From contig SSNU01000055.1 of assembly GCA_012064415.1 (NCBI GenBank), forward strand, positions 248,001-312,000: a stretch of 64,000 nt of DNA, written 5' to 3'. Below the pieces are notes generated by a model. The model had not been told where the DNA came from. It searched no databases and worked only from the letters and a program-made list of their open reading frames with translations. Below, one piece after another: positions 26,101 to 35,831 of this stretch (the stretch's first letter is position 1; each line of letters opens with the position of its first letter). A program made the translations under genes and the position numbers. The DNA is from Gyrodactylus bullatarudis (Eukaryota > Platyhelminthes > Monogenea > Gyrodactylidea > Gyrodactylidae).

Positions 26101-29100
26101 ACCTTGCCAGTAAGAAGTAGCTTTTATATTTTCTTTTTCCTCCCTTAAACCAAACCAGAAATTAACATTCTCTCTAATTAATAGTTAATCATTACAAATC
26201 AAGTACTCTTGCTAGAATTACAAAAAGGTATTATTATTTTATACTTTGAATCTGATCGGTCCGTCTAATTTGATATTTGAGTTATAACAGGTCACATTTC
26301 CTGTAACTTTTAATGATCTATTTATTGAACCCTGTTAGTCTTCCTAAGTTAATTCAATTTGTGATTCCTCAAAGGAAAGGGTTGTCAACTTTGAAAATAA
26401 AATAAGTTTATATAATAATTTCTGATCACTTGAGCTGCCGAAGAAATCTGGCATATAAAATTGCATATTTTGTCTTTTTTGTGGCAAATAATGGCAGACT
26501 ACTTTTTTCACTATTATCAGTTAAAACATGATTTTGTATTGTAAACTAAAGATTTTAAGGTTTTAGTCAAAAAATTTATACAGTTTATATAGGATTTAAG
26601 CTATCTTTACTTGAAATTGATTGACCAAATCAGGATTTTAGACTTAAAACACTAAAAAATAATACTAGTAAAAAGTAGTAAAAACTAAACACAATTTTAA
26701 AAATATGATTACAGATCTGAAATAAACTGTACTTATTAAAACAAATTTTAAAAATGATTTTTAAACAAAATTAGGAAATTTTGTTCAGGTATCACGAAAA
26801 TCCAAACCCGCAATGTTAGTACTAAAATCATTACAGGAAGGTGGGGAAACGATTTTAAGAGAATATTAAAATCTCAGAGTAATTTACAATACCATATCAA
26901 TTTTCCCCCAAAAGCCTTTAAAGATCTGAAATTTTCATCGAGGTCTACTCTTCACTGCCTCTTACATGACAAATATATAGGTGAAACATAGAAAAAATAT
27001 AAATAAATCTGATCAATAAGAGAGCCAATCAGATTTATTAAGTTATTTTTTCAATTTTATCCGAAAATTCGGAAAGTTTACAGATCTCTAGAAACGAAAC
27101 TATAGAAATAATTAATATCGTATACTATACTAAAATGATCAGCAATTTACGCTCTATTCAGCAAATAGTTTCTTAGAAATGAAAAATTTTAAGAAAAATT
27201 GTGTCAATATGACCACTTTATAGTAGACTTCAAAAAATCTTTTTGAAATTATAATGGAGGAGAGAGAGGGATAGTTTTTTGACGCCTATCTTAGAGGTCA
27301 TACTGTATATTTGTCATGTAAGAGACAGTGAGGAGTATGCCTGAAATGAAGCGCTCACAATTTTCTCGGCATCCTTTCTCATTTATTTAAATGCTCTCAA
27401 GGTTTGCACAACTGACTGATGATATTAAAAGTGATTCTTTTACCATAAAATAACTGTTCAGATCAAAACTTTGGTTCATACAATCTCTAAGGTGTTATCT
27501 TGAAATCTTTTCCATAATAAATCTAATACGAAGATCAGTGTATAATATATCTAAGACGAATTAGTTTTAAAAATAAAAATCAGCCTTAACAATCTGCAAT
27601 GATGTTTAGCAGTTATACAAACATGTTATACACACTAAACATAATAAAATACAGTCATGTTTATAACTTTAACAGTTTACTATAGGAACAAGGAAATTAA
27701 TTTAGATTTACACTCTGTCTTTTATAATTACACCATGGAGAAGCATAGAATCAACATTGAATCAATATAAAAAAACTTGATTTCACCAATATCCAAAAGA
27801 GCCCAGAGATCATCATTAATCACATTTCAACTTAATATCAACCCTTAGAAAGAGACAGAACAACTTGAGCAACTCATTATTATACGTCTAAGCATAAGAG
27901 AATACTTCGTTTACCACCAATTCGATAGGAAATCTATTAATCTTCTGGAATACTCAAAGATTTTGGCTCTATCGTTCGTCAAACTCGTGCTATTTTAATT
28001 CAAAGAAAGTTTATTTGTTCCAAAAAACTTAGTTTTTGTTTAAAACGTGTTTTTTCAAAAAAGGTCATAGAAAAAAAGTAATCAAATATGCAATTGTCTA
28101 AACTCTAAAAAACAATGACTGATAATTCTTGAACTAAGAATGATTGCGTTAAAACAACTTGAGATTCGTAATCAGCGTATTCACAAACCATAGGATAGAC
28201 AAATGAAGGATGATAAATATATTTGAGCACTTCCATTGGTGTAGCCATGGCATTCTATTCCTTACTGCTTTTTTGAATTAATTGAAAAAATTTAAATTCT
28301 GACTTTTATCTACAAAACCTTCACATTCTCAGTAGCAAATCCCTATGAAAAAATACAGGGTCAAGAGAAACAATTTCTAAATAGGTTTTATTAGTACGTA
28401 TCTCTAGTCTAAACTTTCTTCATTGCAAAAACATGTCAAACTTTTAAAAATCTTTTTTCTTATAACCACACGCTTAAGATTAAGATTACCTCTTCTTTTG
28501 CTTGCAATTTTTGTAGATGAAGAAAGGATTTCCTCTAGATCATATGATTAATCTTCAATTGCCTTCTTACTAATAGTCTACTTACCGTTTAATCTCCTTT
28601 CATCATCATTAAATCAGTAGATCCATTTCACTTGATTGGGACTAGCAAGTCTTTTATTTTTCATTTCCAATTTTTTTTGTAGGAAATATTTTGCTCGATT
28701 CTGATTGGTTAACAAATACTCAATTTCTATTGGTCATTGAACATTCACACAACTCTCGTCCCTTTATACAGGAAAACTGCTACTTAAAAGATCAACCATC
28801 AAGACTGGACGTTATTTCATTGGATCGAATACTAAATTAGTCGATTCCAAGAGAACTAACTAAAGGCTCCCTTTTTTGTGAGATTATTAAATCAATAGCT
28901 GAGATTTTCCCTAATGAAACTCTTTGACGAATATTTCATTTTGAAACATGCCGAATGAACTCAAGTCTGAAGAGCATCAAAGCGGGATATTTCAAGTTTT
29001 ATTTCTCCTCTCAACGCATCACATCTTGAATCGGAATCAGAGTTATCTTGCACTTATTCTTCTCAAATCTTACAAGATACTCTCTGTGTTTTATCCATAT

Positions 29101-32100
29101 CACCTACTTGACCATGAAAAGGTACTTCTACAGTTTCTTCCACAATTTCTATTTCCTATTGTCATAAATAGAAATAACTCCCACCTTTTTTGCAGATTAT
29201 TGATTCTACTAGTGAAGTCTTTGTGTCAGCTCCTCCCCTAGTTTCCACTTCTCTTAAAATATATAAATATAATTCACACATTTATTAAATTTGATCGATT
29301 CCGTAGTTACCATTTTAAAAATAAAGCAAAAATTTATTTGGTTATGGAAATGAATTCAAGATTTTTCCCACTTTTTGAACTGTGGGTCGAAAATTTCATG
29401 TTTTTCTGACTTTTTCATGCATCAAGAATTCCTACTCAACTTACCTCTGCGGTAGACGATAGCAGTAAATAACGAAGACGAATATAGTAACAAGTTGAAG
29501 ACAAAAAGATGTAATACAAAGAAATGTTTTCTTCCTTGATAATAATAAAATATAATAATAATAAGAAATCTATTGAATACTCATCATTAGGAAAAACAAT
29601 ATTTGCAAACTTGCTAAACATAGTCTCTCCTTTCGAAATGATTAATAATGAATGGAATTTGGTTAGAGGCTAGAAAAGTGTCATGAGCAAAAATTGATTT
29701 AGGGGTACGAAACCTGTTGCTTTTCTCAAAATTTTTGATTTTTCTTGACACCTTTTGATGCTTCTTTAATCTTTCCATTGTGGGTCTCAAAATTTCTGGT
29801 TCTATGTCTAAATAAAATAAGAAATTCGATAAATTTTGCTTCACATTAGAATAAGGAAAAAAATTTATTCATTCTGTATATAAAGACGAAAATTCCTTTA
29901 ATGAAATTCTATCGAGTTTTTCAACATTTAATTCTCTTGAGTCTTAATGATCGATTAGGTTAAAATTTTATTTTCTTGATAAAATACAAGGATTACTACT
30001 TGTAAGAATCCATCACATTCTCGTTGATCAAGAGTCATTTTTCAATCATTCAAAAATAATTTCATTTAGTCCGAAAAAATCAGTCCCTTGAGAATTGGTC
30101 AATCTCATTGTTGCTCACGGTGTTATACATATCAATGAAAAAATATTTCAATCTCTGGTTAATAGGTGTCCTCTTATATCTCTTTATTTCCAAAACAATC
30201 ATTATAAAGGTTTACTTTGGCGTAGTTTTTTATTAGAGTACCAGGTTCGACGGCGAATGACTAGTCAATCCGGTAGAATCTAATCATTGCTCGTAGCCTA
30301 GCCCTAAGACCTGGTGCTCTCCAAAAGCACATAGACTACCATAACCACGTTTGATGGAACTTCCAAACATTGATTTTCCACGTCTAGTGTCATTCAAATC
30401 TGCATTCAATACTCTAAAGTGTGTCTACAATGGAAGCGGGCACGTCACTCAGCATTTAAACGAGTCGTGGCTCAAGCTAACGGCGTGGATGTATTCGGAG
30501 AGGTTCCCCAGGGATAATCGTAGCTGTTTAGGAGCAGCGATTGTCGGCTGTACCATTGAGTTCGTAGGTTCTTTTCTTAAAGAGGGAACCTCCTAACGGA
30601 TTGGACCGCCAGATCAAAGACCTCCTGTTCTGGAACCTCCGAGGGAGCATTACTTGACATCCAGAGCTCGACAAGTACTGAGTAACACTAGTCTTCTATT
30701 CACAGGACATAAATGCCTGTATGGAGTTTATTCAGTGATTAGTACAAGTCGTTAATTTTCAAAAACACGAATTTCTCTTCATTTGCTTCATTTCTTTAGT
30801 TAAATTTCTTTTAATTTAATTCCTAAACTGAGTAAATCTCTCACCTAGAGAAAAGTCCCAAAAATATGTATACAAAATTTGACAATTGATTTTTTTCCTA
30901 AAAGAATATTTTTAAAAATTGTTTTTCCTCCGGGGATTGAAAAGAAATAAATTTATTTATTAAATCTCTCATCCACTTAAAAATATCATTTTATTATTGT
31001 TATTTTAAATTTTATTTAAATTGTCAAAAATAACTTATCCGAAGAGATTGATTTTTCACATATCAGGTCCAATTTTTTCAAAGAAAAGTCTCAATTTTCG
31101 CATCTAATCTGCCAGATATCCAGATTATTGGACACACTTTCAACATACAGGCAAAATACTTTCTAGCTAAGTATAAAAATCATTCTCAAATTCGAGAACC
31201 CTTTCATGAGATTCGCCATTTATAGCGCGATAATTCAAAATCGGAATTCCGTGGGTCTAAAAATTCTGTATTACATAACCTTTATTATAATTTACGCTGG
31301 ACAAAAATTCAAAAAACTCCAATGGTTCTCTTATTGACTCCTATCTTTACTTAATCGTAACCCTAAAAGAATTTTAAATTAACCAGCTTCTTCTTATCTC
31401 TTCTATTGCTAGTTGTTATCCTATCATCCAAAATTTCGAAATTGAATATGAATTTGAAAAACAACTATCATGTTTTTTCTTATTTAGCGATAATCAACCG
31501 AATGTTGATATTATAACGAAAGGAATATAATTAATAATTCGAGAAAAACGCAATACAACCGAGTGTGTTTATTTGGCAATAATAATAACATCTTTTGAAT
31601 CCCTCGAGAATTTTTCTGCTTAATTTAATTTTTTTTCTTCATGTAAATTATTGATAAAGAAATATGGAAAAGTGAAACACAAAATCCCTCACTTAATTCA
31701 GATAAGATGCAGAATTGCGTTTTTTGGCTTCTAAACAATCTTTCTTTCAAGATACCAAGCGATTACAGATAAAATCTACACGTACGATTTTACAATATCA
31801 ACATCTTCTAGTTTTTGTTTTAATTTCGCCAAAATCATTTCAAGTTTTGATGTAAAAAAGTTGAATACTCAAAATATGTTCTGTATTCAAGTAATCTAAG
31901 TAGTGAAAATTCATTGAAATTTTAAGCATTTCAAAATTGTAAATCTAATAATTTATTTCATCTCTATAGAATTATTGAAGATCCAGATAACAAGATGAGG
32001 GCCGATAATCTGGCGATTGTATTTGGACCAACATTGCTGCACAATTCTGAGTTTACTGTCAAAGAGAAAGCCTACGATGATATTGCCAAGCAAAACAAGT

Positions 32101-32195
32101 TTATAGAACTCCTCTTGATCCATACACCGATGATCTTTGGGATACCAGTTGACCCGCCAGTTCATAACTTTCTGCCTCCACAACCTCTGAGTTAA
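11180..32195 (+). CDS. PH-RhoGAP protein, ARHGAP15/12/9/27-like
   Basis: Rho-family GTPase-activating protein, expected at membranes and the actin cytoskeleton. Exons: 11180-11305, 11338-11643, 11683-12036, 12100-12139, 12344-12448, 12562-12663, 12914-12991, 13057-13185, 16226-16325, 31970-32195; phases agree and give 521 residues. Order: acidic/Ser-rich N-terminus, PH domain (exon 3, with KKWSNAFLVLIGPKIFLYK), then RhoGAP beginning FLKEFFRSRTSREQLIERGI. The arginine finger is in GIYRMSG (Arg codon 12937-12939); LFFRELKVPLF and NLAIVFGPTLL complete the fold. There is no SH3 or WW domain, as in human ARHGAP15 (about 475 residues). The first two introns are 32 and 39 nt; the last two are 3,040 and 15,644 nt. 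AATAAA lies near 32456. The start ATG at 11180 is the first in the first exon; an upstream 5' UTR exon cannot be excluded. Confidence 0.92.
13730..14461 (+). CDS. Nested single-exon gene, unknown function
   Basis: A 243-residue open frame from ATG to TAG, on the same strand as the RhoGAP gene and wholly inside its eighth intron. A good 3' splice site (TTTCCTTTCCATAG, ending 13705) lies 24 bases before the ATG, suggesting a spliced 5' leader, and AATAAA follows the stop by about 10 bases. The protein is mostly helical-looking, with one hydrophobic stretch near residues 82-100 (FAFLTLMLGLLLV) and a Lys/Asp-rich second half. I do not recognise a family. It cannot be an extra RhoGAP exon, because joining at 13706 brings an in-frame TGA just before its ATG. 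It may be a retrocopy or a lineage-specific gene. Confidence 0.7.
   Translation: MNFIYDISSNTKIKQMPAFKQLWKFFIHYTVNEYFEETLLSLVAAVNTIKDSDQKAFMLELIFKQKEFDIGLWKSFDKNEKILRILFAFLTLMLGLLLVDDKVNFYPIENLLNLFEQCFQDYDFYSTDEIIDKICEHNDLKQMLRDEYIKMVDDSQVNIDLYDIIVITDKKYPKKFDNKVNSIFCNCLIACKLIHAKLYGKKIHFNEDFISSKYEPKTYHRLLRKCIIEVSENPHVTLKKFSA
14600..14910 (+). mobile_element. Penelope-like element 3' fragment
   Basis: A short frame contains KPDLCVQK, which recurs at 58.2 kb (NPDLCVQK) and just after the GIY-YIG domain at 36.3 kb (KPNLCVQK), marking it as the end of a Penelope-type reverse transcriptase/endonuclease. Noncoding sequence and a hammerhead follow. The reverse transcriptase is absent. Confidence 0.6.
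14863..14903 (+). ncRNA. Type I hammerhead ribozyme in Penelope-like 3' end
   Basis: CTGATGA, stem II of two pairs (TC/GA) around CTTT, GAAA, then the self-complementary ATGTACAT as stem III, then T as the cleavage base. Stem I pairs GACACTA before the core with TGGTGTT after it (7 bp with two wobbles). Penelope-like elements are known to encode hammerheads with minimal stem III. A palindromic stem III favours cleavage as a dimer. Confidence 0.6.
17003..17630. mobile_element. tRNA/hammerhead-family element with 62 bp inverted ends, interrupted by a foldback
   Basis: Inverted ends at about 17003-17064 and 17158-17219 match the terminal repeats of the 33 kb element. The interior (17065-17142) is the 3' part of that element on the minus strand, ending within the hammerhead. 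The outer end AGTAGGTTTAATG occurs at both 17231-17243 and about 17579-17591, flanking a foldback inserted between. Confidence 0.6.
17243..17530. mobile_element. Foldback element, 118 bp arms
   Basis: Arms 17243-17360 and 17413-17530 are near-identical inverted repeats of equal length separated by 52 bases. The arms hold overlapping, near-identical short frames on opposite strands that are only a by-product of the symmetry. A 13-base direct repeat (AGTAGGTTTAATG) flanks the insertion. Confidence 0.75.
18175..18275. repeat. Dispersed MITE fragment
   Basis: TGATCCTAAAAATCAAC, ATCAGCAAAAATCTTTCAA and GGAATTTGGCG occur in the order seen at 35390 and 53630. Confidence 0.5.
19240..19795. mobile_element. 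Nested foldback elements
   Basis: Three inverted pairs lie inside one another or side by side: about 19242-19294 with 19741-19795; 19280-19332 with 19562-19615; 19613-19642 with 19681-19710. The two larger pairs share ATTATCCCACCAAAT at their junction. This is best read as successive insertions of related short inverted-repeat elements. Confidence 0.6.
20938..21496. mobile_element. hAT-type MITE with 8 bp target duplication
   Basis: Ends TAGGGCGACCA and TGGTGGCCCTA (inverted), flanked on both sides by GTTATAAG (20930-20937 and 21497-21504). An 8 bp duplication and TAGGG-type ends are hallmarks of hAT elements. The interior has repeated AAAAAAGGC tracts and no transposase. The second copy at 25151 shares the ends and the tracts. 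Confidence 0.8.
23130..23440. repeat. Dispersed MITE family copy, degraded
   Basis: Begins AGCTCATTGATATGAAG and ends near AATTTGGCGTCAG, matching the order in the 37.7 kb and 53.6 kb copies. Confidence 0.5.
23612..23745 (-). repeat. Hammerhead between two direct repeats (family 3)
   Basis: ACTGGTACGAAAGAAACTCA occurs at about 23612 and again at about 23724, flanking a hammerhead on the minus strand. A tandem arrangement of units with the ribozyme at the junction is typical of hammerhead-bearing retroelements. The flanks here lack a clear B box, unlike families 1 and 2. Confidence 0.55.
23660..23714 (-). ncRNA. Type I hammerhead ribozyme, likely intact
   Basis: Minus strand: CTGACGA, stem II GTCC/GGAC around GAAAGA, GAAA, stem III A-C/G-U around GCGT, cleavage triplet GTA. 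Stem I has 5 bp (ACATA with TATGT), an internal loop, then 3 bp (GGT with ACC), the layout expected for loop-loop contacts. Fold checked by eye only. Confidence 0.7.
25151..25909. mobile_element. hAT-type MITE with 8 bp target duplication
   Basis: Ends TAGGGCAACCA and TGGTTGCTCTA (inverted), flanked by GTAATGAC at 25143-25150 and 25910-25917. It carries GCCTTTTTT tracts, the complement of those in the 20938 copy, so it lies in the opposite orientation. No transposase is seen. Confidence 0.8.
26946..27340. mobile_element. Short element with 32 bp inverted ends, Penelope-related
   Basis: Arms 26946-26977 and 27306-27337 are inverted repeats around TACATGACAAATATA. The right arm continues into GGAGTATGCCTGAAATGAAGC, similar to the sequence beside the Penelope-like fragment at 36.8 kb (GGAGTATGCCACGAAATAAAGC). 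Confidence 0.5.
30290..30720. other. GC-richer island, unidentified (possible decayed gene or RNA)
   Basis: Base composition is visibly more balanced (near half GC) than the surrounding ~30% GC intron, with small hairpins such as GGTTC...GAACC. Minus-strand frames give protein-like stretches (for example AAPKQLRLSLGNLSEYIHAV) broken by stops; an 81-residue plus-strand frame at 30351-30596 has no features I recognise. It matches no rRNA, snRNA, SRP or RNase P feature I know. Confidence 0.35.
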
Positions 32196-33190
32196 CCCAT
32201 CAGGGATCTAGGCCGGGAAATCTATATATTTTTCCTTTCTCCTGATTTCTTATATTCCAAAAATGATATTTTAGCTTTTCCGAGAAACCATTCCATTGAA
32301 ATGAAAAACCTACTTAGATTTATTTGAACCGTGTGCTCAAAAAAAATTATTGTTTTTGCCAAGATATCTTCATTAGTCTTGATTACAATCAAGGCAGGTA
32401 TCATTGTCTTTTTCCTGTGTTTTGAATTAAAACTCGTCTCATTTCAGTGATGATGAATAAACATTATTCCTCGTTTATATACACAATGCTGATATATTTC
32501 AATATTTTTATTTTTTGAAGAAATTCATTTAAATTTGCTAAATTGATAAACACCGAATTTATAAATACTTCTTCGATTTGATATGGTAAAAAAATCTTTT
32601 TTAAGAAATTATGAATTTACCCTTTGGGTTTTTTTACATCTAACACGAATTGCTTATATAAAGAATTTTGATGAAAAATTATGTAAATTTTTTGATATGA
32701 ATATGATGAAATAGTTGAAATTTTCAATCGAAATCGCGAGAATATCAGTACATTTTTATCCGCTAAAAACCCTTTTCAAACCATTAGACAGAATGGTTAT
32801 GAGTCAAAAATCTTCATTAGATTCTCTTATTATTGCAAATTTTTTCATGCAGTAAGCTTTAATTTTGATGAAATTCAGCTTCTAATTGCCGAATAAATGT
32901 GAAATCATTGATTTCGTAAAGAGAATTTCAACGTCCTTAATTGCAACATCTTTTCTCAAAAATGATCTTTTTGAGAATTTTAAAAACTTGACTAGTTTCC
33001 AAATTCTACAGCGGATTCAAATTTTTCATTCGTTTCCAAATTAATATTCAATTTAAATAAGCAACATGTAGAAATTACAGGGTTTTTAGACAATTAACCT
33101 ACTAGCAGAGTGTGGTCACTGGTAATTACTATATCCATATGAACTCTAACTTGATGGAGATTGTCTTCTCACACCTACAAGAGAAGGTTC

Positions 33191-33245
33191 TGGCCTGGTG
33201 GTTAGAAGCGTTGCCTCACAACGTTGAAGACCTGGGTTTGAATCC
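33191..33245 (+). promoter_or_regulatory. Internal Pol III-type promoter (A and B boxes)
   Basis: A-box-like TGGCCTGGTGG and B-box-like GGTTTGAATCC, 33 bases apart, in the tRNA-derived part of the element. The 46 kb copy keeps the canonical B box GGTTCGAATCC. Spacing and order fit a tRNA-derived SINE. Confidence 0.6.
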
Positions 33246-33300
33246 TGGCTATGGTGTACTGACGAGTCCTAATAAGGACGAAACGCGTCTACATTTGACT
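33242..33300 (+). ncRNA. Type I hammerhead ribozyme, palindromic stem III
   Basis: CTGACGA (from 33259), stem II GTCC/GGAC around TAATAA, GAAA, then ACGCGT, then C of the GTC triplet. ACGCGT is self-complementary, so one molecule gives only two pairs, but two molecules give six. Stem I: GGTGTA before the core pairs with TACATT after it. The distal helix seen in the 46 kb copy is lost here. Confidence 0.65.
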
Positions 33301-35389
33301 CTCTTATGGAATTGACACTTGCTTATCCGAATTCTGACATCTAGGTGTGAGAAGACAATCTCCATCAAGTTAGAGTTCATATGGACATAGTAATTACCAG
33401 TGACCACACTCTGCTAGTAGGTTAATTGTCTAAATATTCAATTTATTCATGAATTTTAGAATAATCACTATTTCGATCACTTTTTTGCAGTTTAATGTCT
33501 GAGAATTTGTGAAGAATCAAAATATAATTTGTTATTTTTAGTTGAAATATCTTTATCTGGCCTCTAAAGTCTTGAAATCAACGAATTTTTGGTATTTTTT
33601 GAATTCATTTTGATTTCCCGCATAAATAATGACTGATGGTTAAATCTGATTCGATTTTTGAAATCCTTGCGAAAAATTACTTTTGTTGACTATTGATACG
33701 TCTTATTTCCTGATATCCATGAGTTTGGTGCTCTGTATTTGGTACCTCTTGGTTGGGCTTAGGTAATCTACCCCCTCCCCCCTCTGAACATTTTGAGACA
33801 AAAGAGCGCTCATTAGTTAACAAAAGGCCTTGAACTCAATGTTCAGTAGTGTAAACTCTTGATAAATAAAGAGTCAGAGTTGTTTCACATTGAAATCAAT
33901 CCCTTAAAAACATTAGAACCATTATTATTATAAGTATTAGAGTAGGCCAAATTTTTCAACTTTCCCCAGCCTTAATCTCATTTTTAAGATTATCGAAAAC
34001 TTCATTTATTTTTTCCTATAAAACCATACGTTTTCGAGTTTGTTCTGATATACAAAATCTCGATTGAAAATGACAATTTTTGAACACGCGCCAAGATATT
34101 TTCAATGAATTTCACTACGAGAAAGAATAAAATTGAGATTTTCGAATAGTTTTTGCAACATTTTGAATAAAAATAGGGCTTATAATAAAAATTGAGTGTT
34201 CTTTCACATGTCGGAAGAAAGTCCCAGGAAATTAGGTAAAAATTGAAGAAAAATTTTTATTTTGATTTTCAAAAATATGTTTTTCATGGTTGAAATATCA
34301 ATTTTTGATTAAGGCATAGAACATTGTTCGGGGAAAATAAAATTTTGTATTATCCTAACAAGTATTAGACCTCGAAGAAAATTTAAGATAAGTATAAATA
34401 ATTGTACTTTTTAATTATCATTTTTAACAGATGCAAAAACCTTTCCAAAAAACTTAACCGCTCAGTCAAAAACCTAAACTTAATCGAATTCAAAAAAGAA
34501 CTTTAAAAAAGTTATAATATCTTATAATCTGAAGAATTATTTATCCTTATAAAGATAACATATGTATTGTTAAATATAAATCTATTATCTATTTTAATCT
34601 ACCTACTTTATAGTAGAAGGTTTATTAATTTTTATCGAGTTATTCTTTTTTTTTCAACAATTATTAGGGAATTTTCTGTATTAATCCCTTCAAATATAAG
34701 AAGTAGAAATGCGGAAAATTTAAAATTTAGAACGTTTGCTCTATTTTTAATCCGATCGATCTAAACTGGAAATGAAAATTCTGATTATTTCAAAAAAATA
34801 ATTTTTTAAATTCTCCTCTATAAATTTTTCAAGTTTAATTTGTATGGAAAAATATTTTTGGTCACTATGGGAAAAAAGGTTAAAAATGATATATTCCAAA
34901 CTGATAAATTGTAACGAATGGCAACATTGTCTTTCAGCCAATATCTCATTAGCAGATCACTATTCACGTAGACTTGAATACGTCCGAAATGAACCATATA
35001 AATGAATTGAATCTATTTGATTTATTGAAATCCATTTCAATAAATTTTTCTAATCTTATAAAAAGAATTTCACATCATCAATCTCAAATCCTGTTTTTAA
35101 TAAATGATATTTAGAATAACTGTGAATGAGCACTGATTTTTCCACATTTTTGAAATTCAGATCATGAGGCCCACATTCACGATATGGAGAAAAAGAAGTT
35201 TGAAATCTTGAGAGTAATCAAAAGTTGATTTCTAGGATCACGATTAGGCAAAGAAATAAAATATTCCCTTCGTGTGAAATTTAAATTTTTAATTTTTGAA
35301 AATCGAAATCTTGAAAATTCAAGATCCCTGAAAAATGAATAATTTATCAAAAAATTTATGAGGATAATCGGTTTTCTAGTCTTATTGTG

Positions 35390-35690
35390 ATCCTTAAAAT
35401 GAACTTTTGATCACTTTCTTACGTTAAAATCAGCAAAAATTTTCAACTCAAAGTTCAAAAAATGGGAATTTGGCGCTACATCAAAATTTCAAATCATAAG
35501 AAGTTCCATGATTCGAGTTTGTATTTCTAAACCTCTGTAATACTGAGTCAGCATTAGTTACAACAAAATAATCAATAATAATCTGGCATGTGAATAAAAA
35601 TTTGGAACCAAATCTATCAAAAGAATTTTGATCGAAATCTAGTTAATATAAAGATGGGAATTTATGATTTTAACAATTTTCTTGATTTTC
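35390..35690. repeat. Dispersed MITE family copy
   Basis: Shares GGTTTTCTAGT, TGATCCTTAAAATGAAC, ATCAGCAAAAATTTTCAA and AATGGGAATTTGGCGCTAC with the copy at 53.5-53.7 kb, and ends with TAGTTAATATAAAGATGGG, the inverted-end motif of the family. Confidence 0.55.
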
Positions 35691-35831
35691 ATTGGCTCAT
35701 GTGTAATGCGTAGTTTGCGGACCAGACCACTTTTTCATTAAGAAATCGAATTCGATGAAGATATTTTGGAATGGGAAATCATTGTTTGAGAGGTGTTGAT
35801 TAACCTCTGATTTTATCTGAGCAATAGAAGA

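Larger units (their letters stand above)
16326..31969. other. RhoGAP intron 9 (15.6 kb), transposon nest
   Basis: Flanked by CG|GTGAGT and CTCTATAG|AATTATTG. It holds the repeats listed below from 17003 to 30720 and no exon I can support. The intron is about 15 times the coding length of the gene it interrupts. Confidence 0.8.
33085..33434 (+). mobile_element. tRNA/hammerhead foldback element, complete
   Basis: Inverted ends of 92 bp (33085-33176 and 33343-33434) match without length change. The 166 bp core holds, in order, an A-box-like TGGCCTGGTGG (33191-33201), a B-box-like GGTTTGAATCC (33235-33245), and a hammerhead starting directly after the B box. The left end continues outward into TGTAGAAATTACAG, which also occurs next to the ends at 17.6 and 47.3 kb (in inverse orientation), so the true termini may be a little wider. 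No protein is encoded; movement would need enzymes from another element. Hammerhead plus Pol III-type promoter is known for schistosome Sm-alpha; the long inverted ends are not part of that description. Confidence 0.8.

Noticed and set aside
28948..29241. 97-residue leucine-rich frame
   Set aside because: AT-rich hydrophobic composition, no signal, splice or polyadenylation support, and no family resemblance.
30351..30596. 81-residue plus-strand frame in the GC-richer island as a gene
   Set aside because: Begins with tandem ATG but shows no domain, and the opposite strand looks equally protein-like, so neither is convincing.
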